A stretch of DNA of 64,000 bases, from assembly GCA_964568735.1 (NCBI GenBank), contig CAZMRF010000007.1:1-64000 (forward strand), given 5' to 3'. The notes beneath the pieces are model-generated. The model ran no database searches, was not told where the DNA came from, and was given only the letters and a program-made list of their open reading frames with translations. Positions 46,716 to 55,319 of the stretch are shown in pieces (the stretch's first letter is position 1; each line of letters begins with the position of its first letter). Source of the stretch: CAZMRF01 sp964568735. GTDB lineage: Bacteria; Acidobacteriota; Polarisedimenticolia; JACPZX01. The position numbers and the translations under genes were made by a program.

Positions 46716-47557
46716 GCCAGATCCGGACCGCGCTCTTCCACCTGAGGCTCTACGAGAGCGGACAGATCCTGGCCCCGGGGCTCTTCGGCATCCTGACCCA
46801 GACGCGCCTCCCCTCCTGGCCGATCCTGATCGCGTACCTGATCGCCTACGCGAGCCACGTCCTTTCGGTCTACTCCTACAACGACTACTGCGACTGGGAA
46901 GGCGACTCGCTGAATCCCCGCAAGACGGAGAGAAGGACGCGGAGCCGGGTGTGGCTGCGGAATCAGACCTTGATACTCACCGTGCTCTTCCTGGCGTCAG
47001 TGGTTTTCCTGCCGCAGGGAGTCATCTCCCTGCTCCTCCTGAGCCAGGTCGTGTGCATGGCCTACTCGGACCCGCGGGTCCGTCTCAAGGGGCTCCTCTT
47101 CGGGAGCGAGGCCGCCCACTTCCTTGTCGGCTACTGCTACTTCATGTCCGGCGTGATCGTCGCGGGTGGGGCCACAGGCCCGAACCTCCTGGGCGGGCTG
47201 CTCTTCGGCCTCCTCTATGTCTCGGGGGGGACCTTCAACGAGATCATGGACAGTGATCACGATCGAAGGACGAATCTGAAGCACCTGGTCGTCATCGCGG
47301 GGAGAGGGCCGATACTCCGGCTCATCCTGGTGATCCACACGGTCGCCTTCGCCCTCGTGGCGCTCTACGAGCCCACGCCCCTCGTCCTCGCCGCCTGCGC
47401 CGTAGGCTTCCTCGCCTATGCCGCATCCGCGAGGCACCCCTCCCGGATGGAGAGGGATCCCGCCGCGCTGCTCCGTTTCCGGCGGCGCTACCGAATCATC
47501 TTCGTCGCTCTTCTCATCATCCTCTCAGTCTCCGTCTCGGGACGCCTGGCACTGTGA
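46712..47557 (+). CDS. UbiA-superfamily prenyltransferase
   Basis: A 281-residue integral membrane enzyme. The ATG is fixed by a 4-bp overlap with the preceding stop. Both Asp-rich magnesium sites of UbiA enzymes are present: NDYCDWEGD (57-65, exact NDxxDxxxD) and DSDHD in the second half, each at a helix end. About eight hydrophobic segments follow the family pattern. UbiA enzymes move a prenyl chain onto an aromatic ring, heme, or a phosphosugar (as in decaprenyl-phosphate ribose synthesis). Coupling to GT-C-like genes fits production of a prenyl-linked sugar donor, but a quinone or lipid role is not excluded. Confidence 0.85.
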   Translation: MSQIRTALFHLRLYESGQILAPGLFGILTQTRLPSWPILIAYLIAYASHVLSVYSYNDYCDWEGDSLNPRKTERRTRSRVWLRNQTLILTVLFLASVVFLPQGVISLLLLSQVVCMAYSDPRVRLKGLLFGSEAAHFLVGYCYFMSGVIVAGGATGPNLLGGLLFGLLYVSGGTFNEIMDSDHDRRTNLKHLVVIAGRGPILRLILVIHTVAFALVALYEPTPLVLAACAVGFLAYAASARHPSRMERDPAALLRFRRRYRIIFVALLIILSVSVSGRLAL

Positions 47558-47633
47558 GTGAAGGTCGACTCTCATCTACAGCGGTTTCCAGTCGAAGTCT
47601 CTCGCCTCGGGAAACGAGATTGATGGCGCATCC

Positions 47634-49451
47634 ATGACGATCGGCAACGCCCCTGAGGAGGTTCGCCGGATCCGCAGGAGCCGGGCGGCGCTCTTCGTCC
47701 TGTTCCTGCTGTGGCCGATCGCTCTCGTGGACGTCAGCGGCCCCTCGATGGCCGATTCGACCCTGCTCGCCGCGATCCGCCTGGTGGATGCGGGGACGTG
47801 GACCCTCACGGATCAGGCCGACCCCGAAACCGTCTTCCGTACGACGGCCTTCGACATCAGCACGCACGACGGGCGCATCTACTCCGGGGTCGGTCCGGGA
47901 GCCAGCGTGATCGCCGCGCTCTGGTATGTGGCTCTCAAGCCGGCCTTCGCCCTCTTCGGCGACGACGTGGTGCGGAACGATCGTGTCCTGACCTACTACC
48001 TCCCCAACGCGCGGGCGCTGGGAGTCGAGCCGCCGGGTCACTTCAAGAAGATGTACCTGCTGCAGATCGCCCTCGTGTGGAGCCTGATGGCTCCGCTCTT
48101 CGCGTGGTACCTCGTACGCCTCCACGCCCACCTTGGAGCCCGCGGGGTCCCACCGGCCCAGGCGACCCTCACCGTAGTCGCCCTCGGCTTCGGAACGATG
48201 CTCCTCTATTACTCCTCGATGTACTCCCGGCAGGGGCTCGCCGCCCTGCTGGCATGGCACGCCCTGCTGAGTCTGCTGGGCATCACGGGAGGCGGCGGGA
48301 TCAAGCTCCGCGGAGGCGGAGCCGAGTTAGGAGCAGGAGTCGCGGTTGACGGCGAAAGCCACGTGCACCGAGGCGAAGGCATCGCAGGAGCGAGAGTCGA
48401 TGGCAGTGCCGGAGCGGCTCCCCGTGGCATGACGCTCGTGATCGCAGGGACACTTTGTGGCGCAGCGGTGGCCATCGATTACCCGCTGGTGATCCTCGTC
48501 GGGATCTCGCTGCTCTTCCTCCTGCCTCGACTCGACGGACCCGGCCGCCTGCGTGTCGTTCTTCCCGCCGCTGTCGTGCTCCTTCTGACCGGCCTCTACC
48601 ACCAGTCCGCCTTCGGCTCGTTCTTTTCCACCCCCTATCACCATCGCTTCTGGTTTACGCACGATCTGCTGGCCGGAATGGGAGTGGATCTCAGCGCCTT
48701 CCAGGAAGGGCCTTTGCTGGGAATCGGCCTGCCGAGCCCCGCCGTCATCCTCCAGCTCTGCTTCGGCCTCTACAAGGGGCTCTTCGTCTACAGCCCCATT
48801 CTCCTCGTCGCGCTCGTCGGCCACTTCGAGGCGCTGCGCCTGCGCCGCACTTCCGGGCAGGCCCAAGGAAGAGTCAGACGTGACGACGTTGGCGCTGAGT
48901 CTGGTGACTTGCCCGATCAGCGATCCGCAGGCGCAGCGGTGCTTACGGGTTCGATCGGTGCCCCCCGCTCCCGCGGGGATGCAAGGCTCCACGTCATGAG
49001 CCTCGTGATCTTCGGGGCCTACCTCCTTTTCAATGCCTCCCTTGGCTCCGGCCTGGGCGAGCACGCTCACCATTACTGGGGCGGACTGAGCGGCCTCTGG
49101 GGGCCTCGCTACCTGCTCGTGACTCTCCCCTTCCTGGCTCTTGGTCTGGCCGGACTCGACTGGAGCCGGCGAGCCGTGAGGCTCGCGTGTTTCATTGCCC
49201 TCGCCCTCTCGTGCGTCTTCAACATCCTCGGCGCGATCTTCGCCCGGTCGCTCATGTCGAGCTTCGCATTCGGCTCCGAGCTGCGCTTCCCGCCGGGACA
49301 CGTGCTGCAGCTGCTCTTCACCGAGGGGCCGAGGATCACAATCCTCGACGCCTACGGAGCACCGCTGCCCACCCAGGTCCTGCTCCTCGTCACCCTGCTC
49401 ACCGTTTCGGCATTCCTCCTGCGTACGAGCCTGAAACCGCCAATGAACTGA
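47634..49451 (+). CDS. Polytopic membrane protein with two hydrophilic inserts
   Basis: A 605-residue protein with roughly ten membrane segments (LFVLFLLWPIALVDV, ALVWSLMAPLFAWYLV, MTLVIAGTLCGAAVAIDYPLVI, LRVVLPAAVVLLLTGLY, GLFVYSPILLVALVG, YLLVTLPFLALGLAGL). GT-C or dolichyl-mannosyltransferase-like architecture is possible but no diagnostic motif is clear. Two in-frame hydrophilic stretches, about residues 220-263 and 405-445, break the pattern: they are Gly/Ala/Arg-rich, have no hydrophobicity, and look like inserted DNA that stayed in frame. It follows the UbiA gene after 76 bp on the same strand. Confidence 0.7.
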   Translation: MTIGNAPEEVRRIRRSRAALFVLFLLWPIALVDVSGPSMADSTLLAAIRLVDAGTWTLTDQADPETVFRTTAFDISTHDGRIYSGVGPGASVIAALWYVALKPAFALFGDDVVRNDRVLTYYLPNARALGVEPPGHFKKMYLLQIALVWSLMAPLFAWYLVRLHAHLGARGVPPAQATLTVVALGFGTMLLYYSSMYSRQGLAALLAWHALLSLLGITGGGGIKLRGGGAELGAGVAVDGESHVHRGEGIAGARVDGSAGAAPRGMTLVIAGTLCGAAVAIDYPLVILVGISLLFLLPRLDGPGRLRVVLPAAVVLLLTGLYHQSAFGSFFSTPYHHRFWFTHDLLAGMGVDLSAFQEGPLLGIGLPSPAVILQLCFGLYKGLFVYSPILLVALVGHFEALRLRRTSGQAQGRVRRDDVGAESGDLPDQRSAGAAVLTGSIGAPRSRGDARLHVMSLVIFGAYLLFNASLGSGLGEHAHHYWGGLSGLWGPRYLLVTLPFLALGLAGLDWSRRAVRLACFIALALSCVFNILGAIFARSLMSSFAFGSELRFPPGHVLQLLFTEGPRITILDAYGAPLPTQVLLLVTLLTVSAFLLRTSLKPPMN

Positions 49452-49460
49452 CTCAGGCTG

Positions 49461-49781
49461 TCACAAGCGCCGCCGCGAGGCTCGTCTCTGTTTCCAACTC
49501 CCCCGGCGGAGCTTGAACCCACCGCGGTTCTTGTAGACAGTGAGGACCGCATCGCCGTCGGGAGCGACGATCACGTGTATCCCCTTCACAGCTTCGAGGC
49601 TTGGATCCCGAGGCGAGCCGCGAGAGGCTCTTGTCCTGAGTACGACGAAGTGTCGGGCACCCCGCTCACGGATCATTTTTCCATGACGAAGGACGGCTTC
49701 GATTTCTGGCTCGGAGATGCGCCGTCGGCACATTCGCTCGCGCGCATGGCCGGAGAATCTGAAGGACCGCGTGTTCCTCAT
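49461..49781 (-). CDS. DUF4258 family protein, possible toxin
   Basis: A 106-residue basic protein. FSGHARERMCRRRISEPEIEAVLRHG and IVAPDGDAVLTVYKNR are the two halves of the DUF4258 domain, a small fold related to RelE/BrnT-like toxins. It ends 9 bp after the convergent membrane gene stop. Upstream on the same strand, after a 106-bp gap, lies a ribbon-helix-helix-like gene, which gives an antitoxin-then-toxin order, although the gap is large for a coupled pair. Confidence 0.7.
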   Translation of the reverse strand: MRNTRSFRFSGHARERMCRRRISEPEIEAVLRHGKMIRERGARHFVVLRTRASRGSPRDPSLEAVKGIHVIVAPDGDAVLTVYKNRGGFKLRRGSWKQRRASRRRL

Positions 49782-49887
49782 CGCTTCACCTCGAGTTCGC
49801 TCCGTGATCCATGGGGCTCACAAATTCGGGCCTCGCACGCTCGCGAGACCGGTATGGATAAGAGAGTTGATGCATGTCATTGCTGCC

Positions 49888-50406
49888 TCAGGAGCTCGGA
49901 TCCACTGGCTTAGGAAGATCGGCTCGGTCAGGTGCGAGGCGAGACTCGCAGGCTTCTACGATCAGATTCAGGAAGTCGCTTCCACCAAGCCTGGCCGCCG
50001 AGCGGAATGTCTCGAGCTCCTCAGCCGACAGCTCGGCGGTGTACGCCTCGGCGGGGTATGTGTCGTTGTCGGCAGCAAACTGATCCGCGAACTGCTCGAA
50101 TGTGAGGTCCTCCAGACCACTGTCCTCGTGGGGAATCCGCACCCCGATCTCGACCTTCACGAGCTGCCTGGCGATCCGTTGCGCCAACCCGCTGAAATCG
50201 AACTTGGTTCGGGTGGCTGTATTGATGATGTGAGCTGACTTTTCGAGCGCGGCGATGCGGATGAGGTTGGATGGTGTCCAGCCTTTTAGGTCGGCAGCCT
50301 TCACGACGCGCTCGCGCTGCTCCTCGGTCAGCCTCGTGCTGAAGGTGACAGTTTCACCTTCGGGTTTGGGCTCAATCGTCTGTCGGGACCTCTTTCTCCT
50401 GGGCAT
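49888..50406 (-). CDS. RHH-like DNA-binding protein, possible antitoxin
   Basis: A 172-residue protein. TVTFSTRLTEEQRERVVKAA followed by GWTPSNLIRIAALEKSA is a ribbon-helix-helix module (residues 18-60) like DUF1778/CopG-type antitoxins. The acidic C-terminal 100 residues (EDLTFEQFADQFAADNDTYP, AELSAEELETFRSAARLGG) are not recognised. Codon use is less GC-biased than in the neighbouring membrane genes, suggesting transfer. It may regulate itself and the DUF4258 gene downstream. Confidence 0.65.
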   Translation of the reverse strand: MPRRKRSRQTIEPKPEGETVTFSTRLTEEQRERVVKAADLKGWTPSNLIRIAALEKSAHIINTATRTKFDFSGLAQRIARQLVKVEIGVRIPHEDSGLEDLTFEQFADQFAADNDTYPAEAYTAELSAEELETFRSAARLGGSDFLNLIVEACESRLAPDRADLPKPVDPSS

Positions 50407-50594
50407 CTGGGGTCTCCCTGCGTTTCGGTGTCAGGTTCAGTGCAATGTTTACTATTGAAAGCACTACTTGTCAATAGAAATCCTTGCATTCGTCCGCCTC
50501 TTCCGCGTTAGGGCCACTAGTCCTTTTTAATGAATACTTTACGGGTGGCCTTCTAGGCTCTTCGGTTCCCAGGGGCACTCGACTAGCGCCTTGT

Positions 50595-50643
50595 TTGACC
50601 ATCAAGTGGAAACGTTGTACTATTTATCCTGAACATTTAGTAC
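50595..50643 (+). promoter_or_regulatory. Promoter with overlapping operator for the AbiE operon
   Basis: TTGACC (50595-50600), a 17-bp spacer and TACTAT (50618-50623) form a near-consensus sigma-70 promoter upstream of the AbiEi start. GTACTA (50617-50622) and TAGTAC (50638-50643) form an inverted repeat overlapping the -10 element, as expected for autorepression by the AbiEi winged helix. The 255-bp gap is AT-rich compared with the window. Confidence 0.65.
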
Positions 50644-50661
50644 CATGGAGATGCGTCATCG

Positions 50662-51240
50662 ATGCCCCCTCCCAGCCGACCCACTCTCGAGCCCGGCAAG
50701 GTCTACCGGACGAGCGACCTCGCAGCCTGGGGCCGAAACCCGTCCAGGCTCGCGAAGCGTCTCGAGCGTGAAGGGGTCCTCGTCCGACTGGCACACGGGG
50801 TCTTCTTGCATCCGCGACAGAGTCGCTTCGGCTCGGTGCCGCCTGACGACGATTCTCTGATGCGCTCGTTCCTGGGCGGAGCGCCATTCGTGATGACAGG
50901 CCCGGAGCGCTGGAACCCGCTCGGACTCGGATCGACTGCAGTCTTCCCTGCTCGGCTGGTTTACAACACGAAGCGCTCGGGAGAATTCACCCTGGGCGGG
51001 CGGCGGTTCATCCTGCGCCGCGTGAGCTTCCCTGAGAACCCCACACCCGAGTGGTCAGTGGTGGACCTCCTCGAGCACTCCGACGTGGCCGGAGTGTCGA
51101 GGGCGGACCTTGAGGCGAACCTGGCGCGAGCCATCGCCACACGCCGCTTCACCAGCGAGGCACTCCAGCAGGCTGCTCGGCAATACGGGACGCGGAAAAC
51201 GCGGGATTTGATCGATCGCGCAGCGGAGAAGGCTGCTTGA
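50662..51240 (+). CDS. AbiEi-like antitoxin of a type IV system
   Basis: A 192-residue protein. The N-terminal winged helix (VYRTSDLAAWGRNPSRLAKRL and VRLAHGVFLHP) is the DNA-binding part of AbiEi/DUF6088-type antitoxins. The C-terminal part includes VVDLLEHSDVAGVSRADLE and FTSEALQQAARQYGTRKTRD. AbiEi represses its operon and counters AbiEii without direct binding, hence type IV. GGAG lies about ten bases upstream of the ATG. It is coupled to the next gene by a 4-bp overlap. Confidence 0.85.
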   Translation: MPPPSRPTLEPGKVYRTSDLAAWGRNPSRLAKRLEREGVLVRLAHGVFLHPRQSRFGSVPPDDDSLMRSFLGGAPFVMTGPERWNPLGLGSTAVFPARLVYNTKRSGEFTLGGRRFILRRVSFPENPTPEWSVVDLLEHSDVAGVSRADLEANLARAIATRRFTSEALQQAARQYGTRKTRDLIDRAAEKAA

Positions 51241-52193
51241 GTTTCGTTCACGACGATTCCGAGTTCGGGGAACTCCTCCGGATCGTCGCGAGCGACTCAG
51301 GGTTGAGCAACGCCCTCGTCGAGAAGGACTACTGGGTGACCCACTCCCTGTGGGCCATTCAAGAGACGAAGCTTGAGGTCTGGCTCAAGGGGGGAACTTC
51401 GCTCTCGAAGGGGTTCGCGCTCATACAGCGATTCTCCGAGGATCTTGATCTGCGAATCGAGCCCGGAGCGCAACCGGGAGTCCCGGCGGTCAAGAGTTGG
51501 AAGAGCGCGAACAAGGGTCCGGTCTCTACGCGCCGCGCCTTCTACGAAGCCATCGAGCGAGTCATCGCTATCCCGGGTGCACCGCTCGAGCTCGATCCGG
51601 ACAGCATCGACAAGCATGCACGCGGTGCGAGCTACCGGGTCCGCTATCCCGGCAAGTTCACCGATGAGCTTCACCCGGACATGCGTCCGTTCGTGCTACT
51701 CGAGATCGGCACGGCGCGCGTCACCCCGTTCGTTGAACTCACGATCAGCTCACTGGTCCACGACTGGCTCAAAGGCCACGATCGAGACGCTGACTACGAG
51801 GACAACAGGCCGAAAACCACGAGGTGCACCCACCCTCTCGTGACGCTTGTGGAGAAGGCCGACGCCATTGTCCGCCGTCATGCTCACGGAAGGGAGCCGG
51901 CGTCCTACATTCGGCACTATGAGGACATGGCCCGCATCATACAGAAGAGAAAGCACCTGCCCGCGCTCGAAATCAATACGGCAGATCTCGTGCAGGACAT
52001 GGTTGCACAAGGGCAAGTCCACGCCATCCCCTCGCCCGATGACCCTGCATTCACCCTTGCCGACGCAGACAGGCGGGCTGAGCTCTTGAAGGCGAACGAT
52101 GCGATCACCCCGATGTTCTGGGGCGAGCGTCTATCGTTCGGCGCTGCATGCAGGATCGTCCGCGAATGGCTTGATACGCTGCCGCGGCAATAG
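51237..52193 (+). CDS. AbiEii-like nucleotidyltransferase toxin
   Basis: A 318-residue protein of the nucleotidyltransferase AbiEii/AbiGii family. The nucleotidyltransferase site is visible: GGTS (52-55) followed by DLD (69-71) in LKGGTSLSKG and FSEDLDLRI. EKDYWVTHSLWAI precedes it, and LVTLVEKADAIVRRH near 200 is the conserved Lys-bearing helix. AbiEii toxins transfer nucleotides to target RNA and cause growth arrest, giving abortive phage defence. Translation begins at a TTG overlapping the antitoxin stop (TTGA). It ends 14 bp before a convergent lipoprotein gene. Confidence 0.88.
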   Translation: MSFVHDDSEFGELLRIVASDSGLSNALVEKDYWVTHSLWAIQETKLEVWLKGGTSLSKGFALIQRFSEDLDLRIEPGAQPGVPAVKSWKSANKGPVSTRRAFYEAIERVIAIPGAPLELDPDSIDKHARGASYRVRYPGKFTDELHPDMRPFVLLEIGTARVTPFVELTISSLVHDWLKGHDRDADYEDNRPKTTRCTHPLVTLVEKADAIVRRHAHGREPASYIRHYEDMARIIQKRKHLPALEINTADLVQDMVAQGQVHAIPSPDDPAFTLADADRRAELLKANDAITPMFWGERLSFGAACRIVREWLDTLPRQ

Positions 52194-52207
52194 TCGGGTG
52201 GAGCACC

Positions 52208-53572
52208 TCACTCCTCCCGGGGCATGTTGGCGAAGATGACGCGGCGGGCGAGGAGCTCGCGGTAGAAGACGAGGGCCTTCAGGGCGAAGGAGGTCGTCTC
52301 GGCGCGGGAGCCGTCGTAGTAGCGGGCGGTTCCGGGTGAGGCGAGGGCGCGCTCGACGTCGTAGGCGACGCCGCCCCTCAGTCTGGGGATCGCGAAGCCC
52401 TTCCCTTCCACGAAGGCCTTGAGCGCGTCGTGGTTGACCTCGTACTCGTAGAGCGGCCCCGGATCCCAGGATCCGTCCACGATCCGGCGCTGGGCCAGCT
52501 CCCTCACGAGCGGATCCAGCTCGCGGCAGGGCTGGGCGTCGAGGAGGCACAGGTGGCTGCGGGCCTTCACGAGCGCGGCCAGCTCCAGATTGTGGAGCTT
52601 CGATTCCGCGCCCGGAGCCGGTGCCGCGAGATCCCCGAGCAGCTCTGCGAGCACCTCCTTCGCATCCACGGCGCCGTGCTCGACGGCGTTCGAGGCGAGG
52701 CAGGCGAGAATGGGCAGCGAATGATAGAAGGGGCTCTTCTCCCAGTAGCGCTCCCGCTTCATCACCTCGCGCAGACTCTCCATGAGCCCGGAGCGCTCCA
52801 GCTCGTACTTGCCGAAGAATCCGAGGACGTTCAGGTTCACGCCGAGCGAGGGAGGGTTCGGATCGGGCACGAAGCCCTTCTCGCCGTGGAAGCCGTCGAA
52901 GTAGGTCCGGTAGAGTCCGCCGGGGGCCCGGTGCTCGTCGAAGAGCGCGCGCAGCTCCGCCGCCGCCTCGCGCGAGAGCGGCTGCCTCCCCCCCAGGACC
53001 ATGAGCGCCACCGCCGTGTCGTCGGAGTCAGGCTCGAAGAGCCGATCTCTCCCGAAGCGGCCGGGCTCGTAGAGGGACCACGTGTTCCTCGGACCCATCC
53101 GTCCCTTCAGGTACTGCGCGCCGCGGGCAAACGTCTGCGACGCCTCGAAGCCCGTGTGTGAGAGGTTCATGAGGACCATCGCCGTCCCGAAGAGGCGCGC
53201 GTGCGGCTCCGGCTCCGCGAAGTCGGGGCTGCGGCTGTGGAAGTAGTCCCACGAACCGTCCTCCGCCTGCGTCGAGGCGAGGAAGGCTCCCGCCTCTTCG
53301 ATATAGGCGTCCAGGGGGCTCCCTCCGCCGCCTGCCGCTGCGGGAGGCTTCGCGGCGCCGCCCTGAGGCGGCTGCGCCTGGCCGCCACCCTGGGGGGGCA
53401 CGCCAGCGGGAGGGCCGGGGACGCGAAGCCCCGAGCCGCCTGTCTCGCCCGCCGGGGCCTCCTCTCCCTGACCGGCGCACGAGGCGAGGCAGATGGCGAC
53501 GAGGGAGATGATCAGTACGCGGGAGTCAGTGAAGGGGCGCACGGCGCGGGCGATGCTAGCATAGCTCCTCAC
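52208..53572 (-). CDS. Lipoprotein with terpenoid-cyclase-like alpha/alpha repeats
   Basis: A 454-residue protein. The GTG start gives a signal peptide ending in lipobox LASC, so it is lipid-anchored. A Pro/Gly/Gln-rich linker precedes repeats of the squalene-cyclase/prenyltransferase type: FLASTQAEDGSWDYF, YLKGRMGPRNTWSLYEPG and a third region with LAQRRIVDGSWDPG. These form an alpha/alpha barrel in relatives. No DxDD or DxD catalytic motif is evident, so a binding or structural role is more likely than cyclisation. It starts only 26 bp from the divergent phosphatase-family gene. Confidence 0.7.
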   Translation of the reverse strand: MRSYASIARAVRPFTDSRVLIISLVAICLASCAGQGEEAPAGETGGSGLRVPGPPAGVPPQGGGQAQPPQGGAAKPPAAAGGGGSPLDAYIEEAGAFLASTQAEDGSWDYFHSRSPDFAEPEPHARLFGTAMVLMNLSHTGFEASQTFARGAQYLKGRMGPRNTWSLYEPGRFGRDRLFEPDSDDTAVALMVLGGRQPLSREAAAELRALFDEHRAPGGLYRTYFDGFHGEKGFVPDPNPPSLGVNLNVLGFFGKYELERSGLMESLREVMKRERYWEKSPFYHSLPILACLASNAVEHGAVDAKEVLAELLGDLAAPAPGAESKLHNLELAALVKARSHLCLLDAQPCRELDPLVRELAQRRIVDGSWDPGPLYEYEVNHDALKAFVEGKGFAIPRLRGGVAYDVERALASPGTARYYDGSRAETTSFALKALVFYRELLARRVIFANMPREE

Positions 53573-53598
53573 GTGCCGATCTCCGCGGACCCTCCGGC

Positions 53599-55254
53599 AT
53601 GACCCCACGCTTCCTCCGACATCTGCGGCGCGCGGCCGCGAGCACCTTGCTTCTCGCCGCGGCCGCGTCCGCTCCCGGATGCAGGAGCGCCGATCCACCC
53701 CGAAGTCCCGAGGCCTCCCTCTCCGCCGCGACCTTCCCGGACCTCCCGCCGCGGCGCACCGGGCGGACCCCCGTCGTGGTGGTCGGGATCGACGGCGGCG
53801 AGTGGAAGGTGATCCACCAGCTCTGGGAGAAGGGGAAGCTGCCGGCCATGAAGCGCCTTCACGACGAAGGGGCGTGGGCCGATCTCGGTACTGCCTTCGG
53901 TATCTCGCCCGTGATCTGGACCACCATCGCCACGGGGCGCACGCCGGACGACCACGGCATCACCGGCTTCGTCGTCCCGACCCCGGAAGGGACCATCCCG
54001 GTCTCCTCGTCGGTACGCCGAGTCCCGGCCCTCTGGAACATGGCCACGAGAGCCGGGCTGCGCACCGCCGTCTTCGGATGGTGGGCCACCTGGCCCGTGG
54101 AGCGGGTCACCGGGGTCATGGTCACCGACCGTGCCCACCTTTCCGAGGATCGCATCGTCCACCCCGAGGGGTACCTCGCGGCCTTCCGCGAGGGGCGGGA
54201 GTCCGCGAGGCGGCGCTACCCGGGGATGGACGGCGGCGTCTCGGTCCAGGACACCTGGATGGAGGACGGCGCGCTTCGGGACAGGATCATGGCTCACGAG
54301 GCGATCCGGCTCGCGGGGATTGGCTTCGACCTCCTGCTCGTCTATTTCAGGGGCGTGGACATCGCGAGCCACCGGTACTGGAAGTACTTCGAGCCCGAAG
54401 GCTACGAGGTCACCCCCGAGGCGCTGAAGCGCTATGCGGGGGTCATCCCCTCCGTCTACGAGGCGACCGATGAGGCCCTGGGCGATCTCATCGCGGCGCT
54501 GCCCGAGCCGAGCAACGTCTTCGTCCTCTCCGACCATGGCTTCGTGCGCGGTCCCGAGGAGCACTTCGTCAACCTGAGCGCGGATCGCCTCCTGGAGGTC
54601 CTGGGCTTCATGGTGCGGAACGGGGAGACGGTGGATTTCACGCGATCCATGGCCTATCCAGTCGACAGCCCGGACCACGCGAGGACCAAGATGTTCCGCC
54701 TCTCGCTCGCGGGGCGCGAGCCGGGGGGAAGCGTCGCCCCGGCCGAGGCTGCCGCGGCGCGCCTCCGGCTGGCCCGGGCCCTCGAGAGCCTCACCTACGA
54801 GAATGGCGGCCCCGTATTCAATCTCAATGTGTCGGTGCCTCCGCCGGGGATCGATCTCGTCGCGGAGGTGAGCGTGAAGGATCCCACGATGAAGATCATC
54901 GCCGGCCAGGAGACTCACGAGGGCGTCGTCGTCTACATCAATCGCATCTCGGGGACGCACGACGCGACCACCAACGGGATCCTCCTCGCACGCGGGCCGG
55001 ATCTGATCCCGGGCGCATCCCTCGAGGGCATCACGGTCCTCGACATCGCCCCCACCTTGCTCTACGCGCTCGGCCTCCCCGTGGCCGACAACTTCCCGGG
55101 GCGCGCGCGGACCGACCTCTTCACCCCCGAGTTCCGCCGGCGCCACCCTCTCCGCACCGTGCCCACCTGGGGGACCATGGAGAGCTGGAAGGTGGAATCC
55201 TCCCCGGAAGACTCGCGCCTCCTCGAGGAGCTGCGAGCCCTGGGCTACCTCTAA
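53599..55254 (+). CDS. Alkaline-phosphatase-superfamily lipoprotein
   Basis: A 551-residue hydrolase of the type I phosphodiesterase/nucleotide pyrophosphatase group. Metal and nucleophile motifs: VVGIDGGEW (first Asp), SPVIWTTIATGRTPDDHG (Thr nucleophile), VLSDHGF (Asp-His pair), and GTHDATTNGILLARG (third His). The signal peptide ends AAAASAPGC, so a lipoprotein is likely. Relatives cleave phosphodiesters or transfer phospho-groups in the envelope. With membrane glycosyltransferase-like genes and lgt downstream on the same strand, it probably acts on envelope glycans or lipids (inference). Confidence 0.85.
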   Translation: MTPRFLRHLRRAAASTLLLAAAASAPGCRSADPPRSPEASLSAATFPDLPPRRTGRTPVVVVGIDGGEWKVIHQLWEKGKLPAMKRLHDEGAWADLGTAFGISPVIWTTIATGRTPDDHGITGFVVPTPEGTIPVSSSVRRVPALWNMATRAGLRTAVFGWWATWPVERVTGVMVTDRAHLSEDRIVHPEGYLAAFREGRESARRRYPGMDGGVSVQDTWMEDGALRDRIMAHEAIRLAGIGFDLLLVYFRGVDIASHRYWKYFEPEGYEVTPEALKRYAGVIPSVYEATDEALGDLIAALPEPSNVFVLSDHGFVRGPEEHFVNLSADRLLEVLGFMVRNGETVDFTRSMAYPVDSPDHARTKMFRLSLAGREPGGSVAPAEAAAARLRLARALESLTYENGGPVFNLNVSVPPPGIDLVAEVSVKDPTMKIIAGQETHEGVVVYINRISGTHDATTNGILLARGPDLIPGASLEGITVLDIAPTLLYALGLPVADNFPGRARTDLFTPEFRRRHPLRTVPTWGTMESWKVESSPEDSRLLEELRALGYL

Positions 55255-55319
55255 GTGAAACGCCGAGATTCTGAGCCGATACCGCGACCAGCGCCTCCCT
55301 CATCGCTCCACTCCAGCCG

